This document shows, piece by piece, positions 44,316 to 55,305 of a stretch of 64,000 bases of DNA. The stretch covers positions 108,078,949-108,142,948 of the forward strand of contig OX457060.1 in assembly GCA_949752795.1 (NCBI GenBank), given 5' to 3'. The notes beneath the pieces are model-generated. The model had not been told where the DNA came from, did not search any database, and saw only the letters and a list, made by a program, of their open reading frames with translations. The stretch comes from Hyperoodon ampullatus (lineage: Eukaryota; Chordata; Mammalia; Artiodactyla; Ziphiidae). The position numbers and the translations under genes were made by a program. The first letter of the stretch is position 1; every line of letters begins with the position of its first letter.

Positions 44316-46917
44316 AAGTGAAGAAAACTGGTTTGTCCAAGTGTGGTACACAGACCAGCCTCGGCCCTGTCACTGAATAGTATTGGGCAATTGTTGCCTT
44401 ACCTATCTAGGCCAACTTATTCTAAAAGCCAACTCTATGAATGTGTAGATGACTTGTGATGTCCATGCTAAAATCTTTGCTGCAGTTTTCAATGTTTGTC
44501 CAAATACTGACTGTCTTAATCATAAAGGGTACCAATGATCCCTTATGTCACCCTAAATGATACTTAACATGTTGGGCAAAGTGGAGCTTCAACTCTGTAG
44601 CTGTTTTTTTTATAGGTATTACAAAGACTCATAACATTTTTTGAGCTGGAAAGGACCTGATAATTCATTAAATCCCTTCCTATTTTAAAGCCAAATAACC
44701 TGTGATGAAATCAGAAACTAACAGGTTAGTTTGGGAACTGACAGTAGAACCAAGGGTCCCTAATTTCTAGGTCAGCCTTCTTTCCACAATATCAGACAGC
44801 ATCCTATGACAAAAAAATAAAGCAAGTCTTGTTGAATTATTAAGTGTTGCAAGTGGATTTTCAATATGTAATTACAGCTTAGGCTCTGATTTAATTATTT
44901 GGATAATTCACTTCATATTTTCTTGGTTAATTGCTGCCATCCATTGCACTATATAATTCAAACAATCATAAATAGCAGCTTGAATTTTATGAAATCACCA
45001 TGCCAAAATTTCCAAGTGCTTAACACTGAACAAATATTTGCAAGGAACTATCCATTTGCTGGATATTAAATTACAGATGTACTACCACTAGCTTGAAAAA
45101 AAATTCATTATCAAATGAAATTTTACATCAGAATAACAAATGCTTAATTCATTTTACATGTATTCATCAAAATTATACACATTCAACAAAACATATTTTA
45201 TTTAGGTGTTTGAATCTCTACTTCCAGACTTACTTTAAAAATAAGAAAAATTAAATTCCTTTGTTTTCATTTTAACCACAAAAAGCTTACAAAATAAAAA
45301 AGTACAAATACTTTATATAGACAATGTCAAATATAAAACTTCTTGATAGAAAAAGATGGTGTTTGACGTATTTCTCTCTGCTAAATATGAAGAGTCTTAA
45401 CTTTTACGTCTCAATTTTTTTTTCCATTGACTACTCCTTGAATTATATAATGCTCCATTTACCTTCCTTGGCCTCATCTGACTCACTTCTTTCCATTTGA
45501 TTGAATGATCTGTGCTACCCCAGCAAAGAAAACAGACATTAGCAGGGAAATAACCTCATTGAAGCGGTTATCATTTTAGGATTCTGAATCACTGTGACTT
45601 AACTGCAGCTGGTAATCTGCAACTCAGTTTACTACCCCTTCTATCCTTTTTCAGTCTTTTTATCCAATTAATCTTTTCTGAATACAATTTCACATTCTAG
45701 TATTAACAAATGCTATGTTGTATATCTTTAGGATATCTTTCTTCTGGTCAGCTTTTAAAACAAAAGAAGAAAAAGCTGGGAAGGATGTAAAAGAAAGAAG
45801 GCAGAAATGCCTCCTGCAACTGTCATCAAGGGGGAAGAGAGGGAGGTGGCATGATTAGCTGTTTTAATTGTTTATTTGAACTCCCATTTAAATAAAATCT
45901 GGATGATGCTATCAAAGAAGCAACTCAAAATGTAAAAATTCCAGGCAAACCTCAGTATCTCTGCAGGTGATTAATTGCCTTAAAAAAATGAAAGAGATGT
46001 CAAGATTGACAAACAACAGGCCTACTCAAGATTTGCTCAGCATGATGCTAGAATTTTGAAGAACATCCTTATCAGATCACCTTCTTAGGTATGTAAAAAT
46101 CTATATATCCCAGTGACTTGACCATAAAGGCAATGGAGTAATATAATTTAGGACATTTCTAAGAGCTACTCCTGTGTTTTGAGCTGCCATGATCAGGTAT
46201 ATTTCAGACAATCACATTACTACCATCTATAGTATGTACTATTTAATTCAAAGAAAATAAGAACTTCCCCTAAGAAGTATAAATTTCTCCATATGTGATC
46301 ATCTGTTCCTGTGTTAGGAAACTGGATAGAAGAGAAACTGGACTGAAACTAGAAGGCATTCTCATCTAAATATCCTCATCCCAAGATTTAGATGTCTGGT
46401 ATGCTGAGAGTCTAAGACAGAGGTCATGATTCTTATTCATCCCACCTAGTTGATTAAAAGTCAGACCTCAGCTCCTTTTTTAAGGAGGTTAGAGGGGAAA
46501 GAAAAAATGCCTTGGAAAGCACCAGGTCTCATAGTTCTGATCCTAAGCCACAATAATGGCCTCTATTTGGGATATGCAGCAGAGATGATGGGTCTGCCCA
46601 AGGCTGTTTTGCCAACATTGGATGTATCCAACCTAGATGTGACAAAAAGACCTTACAAATTGCAAGGCATCTAGGTAATATGGGATTGAATGGTTGAATA
46701 CAGCATATTCTTCCTACTCCCTTTCTTTACTCCCTTTATCTTCCTTCTTTCTCTATTTTTTTGACACATACATCATCAAGTTTGACGTTAGCCATAAGAA
46801 AATTCATAAATGTGATCCATTGTCTATTATGCCCAAACTAGGAATTCCACTCTGGTAGTACAGTTATCACATCACCTGGCCCATTTTCTTGCATCTCTCT
46901 TTGATCCTTTTCACGGG
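44316..46917. other. Unique DNA, possible conserved noncoding block
   Basis: No gene recognised. 44325-44370 weakly resembles a MER5-type end. 45780-46000 contains dense AT-core homeobox-type sites (ATTAGCTGTTTTAATTG, GGTGATTAATTGCC). The plus frame 46450-46674 has no recognised homology. Confidence 0.4.
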
Positions 46918-46929
46918 CTTCTGCACTTT

Positions 46930-47270
46930 ATTTTTTTTAACATCTTTATTGGAGTATAACTGCTTTACAATGGTGTCTTAGTTTCTGCTTTATAACAAAG
47001 TGAATCAGCTATACATATATTTATATATATCCCCATATCCCCTCCCTCTTGCGTCTCCCTCCCACCCTCCCTATCCCACCCTTCTAGGTGGTCACAAAGC
47101 ACCGAGCTGATCTCCCTGTGCTATGTGGCTGCTTCCCACTAGCTATCTATTTTACATTTGGTTGTGTATATATGTCCATGCCATTCTCTCACTTCCTCCC
47201 GGCTTACCCTTCCCCCTCCCCGTGTCCTCAAGTCTATTCTCTACGTCTAGAGACGTCTATGTCTTTATTC
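46930..47270 (-). mobile_element. 5'-truncated L1 3' end
   Basis: Reverse-complement L1 3' UTR from 'aacatctttattggagtataactgctttac' to 'tgtcctcaagtctattctctacgtc'. The perfect target-site duplication CTTCTGCACTTT lies at 46918-46929 and 47271-47282. A small extra inverted repeat (ACGTCT-AG-AGACGT, about 47243-47256) interrupts the usual sequence near the 5' truncation point. Confidence 0.95.
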
Positions 47271-47282
47271 CTTCTGCACTTT

Positions 47283-47845
47283 CTGATTTCACTATAAAGG
47301 AACTGTAATAGTGTTTAGCACACTGCCTGAAATATAATCACTAATGTTTGGAGTTTTTATGAAAATAAATTGCATTAACGTTAAGGTAAACTCTTTGATG
47401 GGAAATAGAACCAACTCTCATGGCAGAGATTAGACAAATCTGGCAGTAAGACATCTCTTTTCTCCTGGTACTGCTTTGGTACTGAGAGAGCTGGCTTTTA
47501 TTGATCTCCTACTATGTGCACATTCTAAGGCAAGATTAACAATTTTTGGTTCAATGAGTGAGAGACAGCTCTGAAATCTGGGAGAGACGTCACAAGGCAT
47601 CTTAAGGTTTTTTTTTAAGAGCAGTGAAATTTATGGGCTGTCATAATGCAATCAACTCATGGGAAGAGGAGAGCAATCAGTTATTCTGGAAAATGATAGA
47701 TTATGTCTTAGTGGAAAGCAAATGAGTGAGAGGCACTACTATACCTTTATGGGAGAATATTTGGAGAAGCTGATTTTCTAAATTACTAAGAAAATATTAA
47801 CAGTGTACATTCCTTGTTGTCCTTCTCTTTGCTCACCTTTTACTT
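47283..47845. other. Unique DNA
   Basis: No gene recognised. 47495-47545 may be a very short MIR or L2 scrap ('ttattgatctcctactatgtgcaca'). Confidence 0.4.
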
Positions 47846-47849
47846 TCCC

Positions 47850-48068
47850 TTAAACCCACAGATAATAATAAGGGATATTTAGAGTCCTCTTGACATATAT
47901 TACATAATTTAATTCCATTAGGAATTTAAGTGATTATTACTATTACTAGTTAGAGGAAGAATTAATTGATCTAGATTATACAATAAGTGGAGTCAAGATT
48001 TAAACCTATTTAGTCTACCTCCAGAACATGGCACCTTCCATCCTGCAGTACAGGCTCTAGTCATTTTT
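47850..48068 (-). repeat. MIR SINE fragment
   Basis: 'gatattacataatttaattcc'-type core followed by 'aataagtggagtcaagatttaaacctatttagtctacctccagaacatggcacc', the tRNA-related end of MIR in reverse. Confidence 0.6.
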
Positions 48069-48389
48069 AAATAGACAGTCCTCTTATCTTTCCTTTCTAA
48101 ATCCTCCTCTAGTCCCTATTCTCATTTCTCTACCTATTAATGATATATGCCTAAACTCTGAGAAAACTTTATACTTACCATAAAGAAGATACCCTATAAT
48201 ACCTTCCTAAAGTTTTGTGAATATGTGTACATATATGTGTGTGTCTATATACACACACTACAAACATATATGTCTATACACACACAATGTACATAATGAA
48301 GTTATAAATACGCATACTTTTGCTAAATTGGCTGGCGATAATTGAGGGCAAGATTATATTTTAATGGTCATTTTATTGGATTTAATATT
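48069..48389. other. Unique DNA with a TG/CA alternating inverted tract
   Basis: 48230-48290 alternates TGTGTGT, CTATAT, ACACACA, and can pair with itself. Nothing else is recognised. Confidence 0.5.
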
Positions 48390-48724
48390 TGTTATGAACT
48401 GAATTGTATCACTCCAAATTCTGTGTGAAGCCTAACCCCAAATATGACTGTAACTTGAGATAGGGCCTCTGTGAAGATCATTAAGTTTAAATGGGCCAGA
48501 AAGGTGGGCTCTAATCCAAAAGAATTGGCATTCTTATAAGAGGAGGAGACACTAGGAGTATGAGCACAAAGGAAAGCCCAGGACAGAGGCCTCAAAAGAA
48601 CCCAAACCTGCTGATACCTTGATCTTAGACTTGCAGCCTCCAGAACTGTGAGAAAATAAATTTCTGTAGTTTAAGCCCCTCAGTCTGTGGTATTTTGTTA
48701 TGGTATCCCTAGCAGACTAATACA
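48390..48724 (+). mobile_element. Solo LTR, ERVL-MaLR (MLT1/MST-like)
   Basis: Starts TGTTATGAACTGAATTGTATC and ends GACTAATACA, with 'gggcctctgtgaagatcattaag', 'tcttataagaggaggagacac', 'cttgatcttagacttgcagcc' and 'gaaaataaatttctgtagtttaagcc'. Flanking 5-mers (ATATT, GTATC) match at only three positions, so the duplication has decayed. Confidence 0.85.
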
Positions 48725-51040
48725 GTATCCATCACATTAAATGCTTTCGATAAAATAATTATTTGACAACTGTACATTAAAATCGTAGGGGATGATAAAT
48801 GGGACTCATCTTTACGCCAAATATAAGAGTTGGGAAAAACCTCTGTTTGATGTACAGAGTAGTACTCTGAAGCCAGGTCTAGACTCAAAAATACTGTGCT
48901 ATAAATGTTGACCCCATTCCCACTGGCATAAAGTTGAGAATGGCTGCATGGATGAGCATATTTGTCATCTCTAACCTATTTTACAGTCAATATGTTTTAA
49001 ATAGCCTCCAGTCTAAAATGAAAAGAATGTTTGTCCTTAAAGATGGCAACGAAATATTGAAGGATCCTCTATTCACTTCTGTGTCCACCAAAAACCTACA
49101 AAAGAGTTAAAAAAAAAAAAACTTACAAAAGAATCCAGAACCTAAAACAGTCGAAGTATTTTGCAGGTAGACTGCAGGTAAAAGGCTCTGGTGTATAAGT
49201 CTTTGGAAATTAAAAGAGATTTGGGTGCACCTTGCTTACCACAGGTAACCTAGTATGGTTTTAGCCACCTTTATCATACAGATTTTGATGAAAATGAATA
49301 TACTCCTAAGGGATTTCATTTGGCTTTCATGATAATACAAATAATATCATAATATGCAATTTGAAAGTAAAAATTTCATTAAAATCACACTTAATGGGAG
49401 GGTAGATTTATCATGATAAAATCCCAGACCCTGTTCTTTCTTTTACTCTCTCCTGAGGTAATCATATCTGTTCTACAAATTCGATATTATTATCTCTAGT
49501 GATATTTCTTTTCTAACTCTAGACATATATATTGAACTTTCTAAGTAACATTTCTACTTTGAAGTCATAGAGACAATTCAAACTTAATATTTCGTAAGCT
49601 AAATGTTTGATTTTATCCAATTTCACCAACGTCTGTTTATTAAACTTCACTTTGTCTATTTTCCCCTATTTTAGAAAATAGTACTGGCATCCATCCAGAT
49701 GCTCAAGTCAAAAACATTGGTCATCTTTAATTGATCCTCTTTTTTTATCCAATGCATTTCATTTTCACCTCTCAGTTCTACTTGAAAAAAATAAAAACTA
49801 ATGAATGGAGGAATATTATGACAAAAACAGTATCAGTCATTGACAAGAGCATGAACTGTTTATAAGGATTTGATTAAATTACCTGGTGGACTTCCAATAG
49901 AATAGAACTAAAGACAAATATATCAAAACGAAATGGATTGGGAATGATAAAGCTGGTGTATGTAACACCAGTAAGTCAAGGAGTGGGGAGCTAGGGATAG
50001 AATTGAAAAGAAATTCCTGTACACTGGGTATCATGAGCAGCTGGGAAGCGGAAAGGAGAATCTAGGAAAGTGAAAACTTTAAGGGTTTCGTATGTTCTGG
50101 AAACATTTCACAGCAATAACTGAAAATGGAAAGGCTTTGTAAAAATGTAGTATCATCTTAAAATATTCTATTTTACTGAGAAAATTAGGGCACTGTGACC
50201 TTTCAAGAGATGTTGATTTATGTGTCAATACGATTGATCTTAGTCACACTGATCTATGACATTCTTATGTTCCAGCAGCCTACTTAGCAAAGGTGTGAAA
50301 TCACAAGTCAAACTTTGGAAGAATCTCACAAAGCTGGGTTTTTGTTTTTTGTAAATGAAATCAATAATAATTTTGATCTAAATGGCTGTCATTATGAAAG
50401 CTCTTTAAGTATCATTCAAGCCAGGAAGGTGATGCTTATGAATCCATCAGAGAGATAGTAAATCCAGACTTCCCCACCTAAAAGAAGGCAAAACAACTCA
50501 TAATCCGTGTTGTTTAAAAAGCTTTTCCTACTCACAAGTATATTCAGCCTTGAAAAGTATACATTTCAAATTCCTCTGCTTCCTCCACACAATGCCATAT
50601 ATAGCTCAGCAATATAATGTATTCACTTCACGACATTATCGTCCTTAAAGGTCAGTGTAGCTGATTACGCACTGGTTCTTCTATCCCAACCATTACCTCT
50701 CTCACTTCCCACATCAGACTGACATGGCAGAAACCCAAGTACATCTGACAGAATCAAATCTTCTAGAGAAGCAGTGAATGTGGAGTGATTTTAACACTAT
50801 GATTTTATTATAAACAGCCTAGAAACTGAACCAACAATTTCCTGACAACAGTATTCTTGAGAAAAATTTCGTACAACAGTGTCTGTCATCTGACCCTGAC
50901 CCCCAGACCTACGGCTTTTAACTTTGAAATCTTTACCAGCATCTCAAAGTTCTCAGTGATTTTTTATTTTCTTAAGCATTAAAGTAAGCATGAACAAAGC
51001 AGACCCTTTCCTCTTTCATTCATGAAAGCAGCTGTGGGGA
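48725..51040. other. Unique AT-rich DNA
   Basis: No gene or nameable repeat in 2.3 kb. An A-run lies at 49110-49121. Confidence 0.4.
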
Positions 51041-51270
51041 AGTAGAAAGGGCACAGCTACTTTCAAGACCTGGATCCGAGTCTCAGCACAGTCCCTTCAC
51101 ACCCATGTACCCTTGTACAAGGACCCTCAGTGTCTCCACCTGTATCATGGATCTAATGAGACTCTCACTTCAGACAGCTGTTAACAAGGTCAACAGGATC
51201 AAAAGGAAACCATGAGAATGAAAGTGGTTCAGACACTGGAAATGAAATGGTATGCTATTAAAGGACTATA
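51040..51270 (+). repeat. MIR SINE
   Basis: 'gaaagggcacagctactttcaagacctggatccgagtctcagc', 'gtgtctccacctgtatcatggatcta', 'acaaggtcaacaggatcaaaagg' and 'gttcagacactgg' follow forward MIR. Confidence 0.75.
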
Positions 51271-51504
51271 TAGGTGAGAGTTCTTGTTAGAATTCTGTCT
51301 CAGCACTCGAAGAAACAACTTCCTACACCTTCTCTCTAATAGGTTAAATAATCACCTCATAACCCCACACCCAATGAGGATCTACTGGAAAGAAAATTAA
51401 AAACTGCAATATTCGAACAAATCTTACATATCTTGGTTTTCATTAATAAAGAATGATACAATTTTTAAATAAAACAATGTAGAATTTGGTTGGAATCAAG
51501 CTTT

Positions 51505-51715
51505 TGTCATGGCTGTCTGGGTTCAAATCTTGCCACTGCCACTTGCTATCTGTGACCATTACCGTATTAATCAAACCTCTGAGTCTAAATTTATCCCAAC
51601 TATAGAATATAAATGTTACTTATAATTCAAGATGCTGACAAGGCTGGAGTGAGATGATGTTAAATTTCTCACACATAATGAGTTCTTACTTCACAGTAGC
51701 TAGTATTATTTTGTA
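51505..51715 (+). repeat. MIR SINE
   Basis: 'ctgtctgggttcaaatcttgccactgccacttgctatctgtgacc', then 'ctctgagtctaaatttatccc', then 'ggctggagtgagatgatgttaa' and 'cacataatgagttctta' follow forward MIR. A second forward MIR only about 250 bp after the previous one. Confidence 0.85.
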
Positions 51716-54193
51716 TGGAATCAGGGGATGAAATCATTAAAGCAAGTTTGCAATCTATTTTACCTCAATTAGAATACTACTCAACTTAACTCGTTATAAT
51801 CCTGACACATTAAAATACTCACAATATAGTGTGATGATTCTAGTTACGTAAGGAAAAGCATTTTCTTCTTATATTAATATTGTATTATCACACATACACA
51901 CTTGTATTATCACCAATTTGCCTTTATAACCGTGTAACATCTTAACATATATTCTACTTTATATATAACATCAATTAAACATAGAATTCTGAATTGCTTT
52001 TGCTGGTGGAATAGAAAATTCAATTCTGTTAATCTCCTAATTTTTAACAATGTTCTAGCAATGTTAATATATGCCAAGGAATATAATTCCACATACACTG
52101 AATACTTTGAAACCTTTTAAATACTTGTTAGAAAGTCTCGGTATTAGTGATTTCAATATTCCAGTATGTAAGAATATGTATAATTCTGCTTAATTTAAAA
52201 CATATTATCTCTTGAGAAAACATTACAGATTGTGAGAACCAAGCATACCTTTTCTCTCATCAATTATTTTATTAAAGATTCAAAAAACAATTCTTAGGAG
52301 TGTAAAAAGTTATTTATATAATATTTTACATAACAAACTCCTTATGAGAAATGAGAATATTAAAATTTCAAAAGTACAGTCACAGCAAGTGGTAGGCAAG
52401 GCATAAAGATAAATCAAATCCTATTTTTTGCCATGCTGTGAAAAGACTGCTGGCTTTTAATCATCCTGATGTGCCATATGTAAATTCCATCAAAAAAGAA
52501 GTTTGGTAAATGTTATATTACAAAACCACGGGGAGCAAAGCTATTTATAAACATCAATTAGAATACATACAATAGTCTAAAGTCATTAATAATATTCTAC
52601 TAATCTGGCTATATATATATATATATATCTCATATTTACTAAACCTTTCCCCTACTTTGTGTGCAAACAACAAATCTCTGAAATACCAGATGTCTTCCTA
52701 CATACCTCTAGTTTACTCAAGGTCACTACAAATTTCCTCAGTGAAAAAGCTACAAAACTCCTTACTAAGAAATTCAGTGGAAAGAAAATGCAAGTAGTAA
52801 CAACCTCAGATGAGTATATTATATAACACTTGATGTAATCAATGAGAACTAAGAATCATTCTTGTTAAAATTTGGAAAGAAAAAATATCACTTTCAATCT
52901 TAAAAAAAAAAAACAATACAGCAATTAAAAGTATCAAAAAAGGCCCATCTTGAACATAAATATTAAAAACCAAAAAGAATATTTAGCTGCTAAAGCATTA
53001 TGAAGCCAATTACCATGATTTATTACACATTCTTTTTTATTGGACTATTTAGTGTTCCTCTGAATTCCCCTTTCCTAATGAATCCCAGGTTTGTGTTATC
53101 CTTTCTCGCATTTGAATATTCATTTAACTAATCCTCTCTTCTCTTCAACTCTTCTCATATTCTTAACATTTTCCTTCAAATTGGTGTTTCCCTTCTATCA
53201 GTTAAACTCTTCAACCCAAAATGTCATTGTTTGCTTTCCATATTTTGCTTTCTCAATACCTCAGAACTTCCACTATATCCCTTCTTGTGTGCTGCAATTT
53301 CCCATAGCATTGCTGGGACAAACAAGAGCCCCTAAATTTTACTCTCCTTAATCAACTGTCCAGTTATGCCACAAGGACCACATAAGGACACAGGTCCATA
53401 GTCTTAAAATATCATTCCTTCTACACACAGCTTTAGTGTGTGAGGGCCAACTGACCCTATAGGGCTACTCTGCTCAAGGATTGCTTTTTTCCACCTAGCC
53501 ATGCTAATTTCCTTCTGTGGCTTCCAGGAATAAATTCTTGCCTGCAGTATCATGCTGTACATTTCCCCTTTCCCTAAAGCTGAAAGTCAGTGGACAGAAG
53601 GAACGGAAGCTGCTTTGAAAAGAGGAAATATGGCATCCTACCAGGGAGACACACAGCACCAAGTATCACAGGGGTAGACAACATAATTATCCTTATCATT
53701 CCCCATGACCAGAGGCAATGACAAGAGGAAACAAACTCCTTCAAAGGGGGTGGCATCTTGTTAGATACAAGGACTTACCACAAAAGATACTTGCAAAGCA
53801 ATGTTTTATTTATATTGCACCTGAGACTTACAAACAGAAATTGCCTAATTCACAAGCTACTGCAAACCACATAGAAAATGGAATCAACATTCTCAGGTGT
53901 CTATTTTAGATGAACAATTTTATTACAGAGAGTTTGTTATTTAGGGCCCATGAAGGAATTGATAGCAGAGAGTTATAAATCCCCAGCATATCCAGTAGTC
54001 ATATGTGCATAAAGTGAATCCTGTCATATCTTGTCTTCTGATTAAGAGAAATTTAATGCTTCAGCTCTTTGTAATGTTTGTTGTTTTGTTATAACTGGTG
54101 TGTAGATTGAATGGCAGGTGATATTTCATAAGATTTAAATAAGGTAAGAAATTAATCAAATTAACATACTGCTTTTCTAAAGTATAATGAGTC
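51716..54193. other. Unique DNA
   Basis: No gene recognised. A (TA)n run at about 52610-52628. 53060-53340 is pyrimidine-rich on the plus strand and open in one frame without homology. 53940-54193 is the start of a block that reads as unique, possibly conserved sequence. Confidence 0.4.
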
Positions 54194-54206
54194 ATTTGCA
54201 TATAAA
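54188..54206 (+). promoter_or_regulatory. AP-1 / octamer / TATA-like composite
   Basis: TGAGTCA (54188-54194, perfect AP-1) overlaps by one base with ATTTGCAT (54194-54201, perfect POU octamer), which overlaps ATATAAA (54200-54206, TATA-like). The array lies in non-repeat DNA. Spacing between octamer and TATA is shorter than in typical Ig or snRNA promoters, so enhancer use is more likely than promoter use if it is functional. Confidence 0.4.
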
Positions 54207-54620
54207 GTGCAATCGAGTCTGTAAATACAAAATGAACTTCAAATTACTGAGAAACATCATGAACTTCATTTGTTAAATATAAGACAGACATGAAGAAAGA
54301 GGCTTGCGAATATTTCCAGTCCAAACTGATTTATGATATATTTTGTGGCTGTAATGGCAGGCTTAGCCATTGTAATACCCAGCATTCCCTGAATCTACAG
54401 ATTTTGTGACTTCAATTTGACATAAACAACAAAAGTAGCCATTCCTTGCAATCATTTTCCTGCCTGGATCTGAAAAAGCACTTCAGGCTATCACTCTGCA
54501 AGGAGAGCCCGGAAGAGGAGAAGACAGGGACCTTGAAACATATTTACATAAAACATAAATTACATAAAAATTCAAAGAATGGACAGCAAAAGTCAAGAGC
54601 TACTCATTTTTAGAGCTCTT
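54207..54620. other. Unique DNA, conserved-type composition
   Basis: No gene or repeat. Compositionally balanced sequence continues up to the target site of the following SINE. Confidence 0.35.
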
Positions 54621-54634
54621 AAAAATGTACTTTA

Positions 54635-54845
54635 GGGCTTCCCTGGTGGCGCAGTGGTTGAGAGTTCGCCTGCCGATGCAGGGGACGCGGGTTCGTGCCC
54701 CAGTCCGGGAGTATCCCACATGCCGCGGAACGGCTGGGCCCGTGAGCCATGGCCGCTGAGCCTACGCGTCCGGAGCCTGTGCTCCGCAACGAGAGAGGCC
54801 ACAACAGTGAGAGGCCCACGTACCGCAAAAAAAAAAAAAAAAAAA
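54635..54845 (+). mobile_element. CHR-2-type SINE
   Basis: Short form with intact B box GGTTCGTGCCC and a tail of about 20 As. The target-site duplication AAAAATGTACTTTA lies at 54621-54634 and about 54846-54859. Confidence 0.95.
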
Positions 54846-54864
54846 AAAAATGTACTTTAGACAG

Positions 54865-55098
54865 TGGTCTAGATCAGAGTTCAACAGACATCTTTTGCAA
54901 AGGTCCAGACAGTAAATATTTTAGGTTTTGTGGGAGATACTGTTATCTGTCACAAGTACTCCACACTGCCTTTGCGGAGTGAAGCAGCCATACATAACAC
55001 TTAAACGAATGGGCATGGCTGCGTGCCCACTAAACTTTATTCATAATAATAGGCAGTGTGCTGGATTTGACTAGTGGGTCATAGTTTACTGACACATG
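54865..55098. repeat. hAT-Charlie-type DNA transposon fossil (MER3/MER33-like)
   Basis: 'cagtggtctagatcagagttcaacagac', 'ggtccagacagtaaatattttaggttttg', 'gtgaagcagccatacataac', 'aacgaatgggcatggctgcg' and 'gctggatttgactagtgggtcatagttt' match a widespread ancient mammalian MER element. The family label is approximate. Confidence 0.65.
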
Positions 55099-55104
55099 GT
55101 CTAG

Positions 55105-55305
55105 AATAGTGCTGTCCTATAGCATTTTCTCTGACAACGGAAGGAATCTTTATCTACCATGGATTTCAGGGACTTGAAATACAGCCAGTGTAACTGAGGA
55201 AATGAACTTTTTATACTTTTTATTTTAGTTATTTTAAATTTAAATTTAAATAGCTACACATAGCCAGTGGCTACTGTACTAAACAGTACAGATATAGAAT
55301 GTTCT
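55105..55305. repeat. MER-type DNA transposon fossil
   Basis: 'agaatagtgctgtcctatagcattttctctgac', 'cttgaaatacagccagtgtaactgaggaaatgaac' and 'aaatagctacacatagccagtggctactgtactaaacag' are both ends of a common ancient non-autonomous element. It directly adjoins the previous fossil. Confidence 0.6.

Noticed and set aside
44325..44370. Possible MER5/MER58-type terminal sequence (CAAGTGTGGTACACAGACCAG)
   Set aside because: Too short and isolated to call with confidence.
46450..46674. 74-codon plus ORF (…PWKAPGLIVLILSHNNG…)
   Set aside because: Looks protein-like in part but no family is recognised and there are no splice or promoter signals.
48392..48595. 67-codon minus ORF
   Set aside because: Lies antisense within a solo MaLR LTR.
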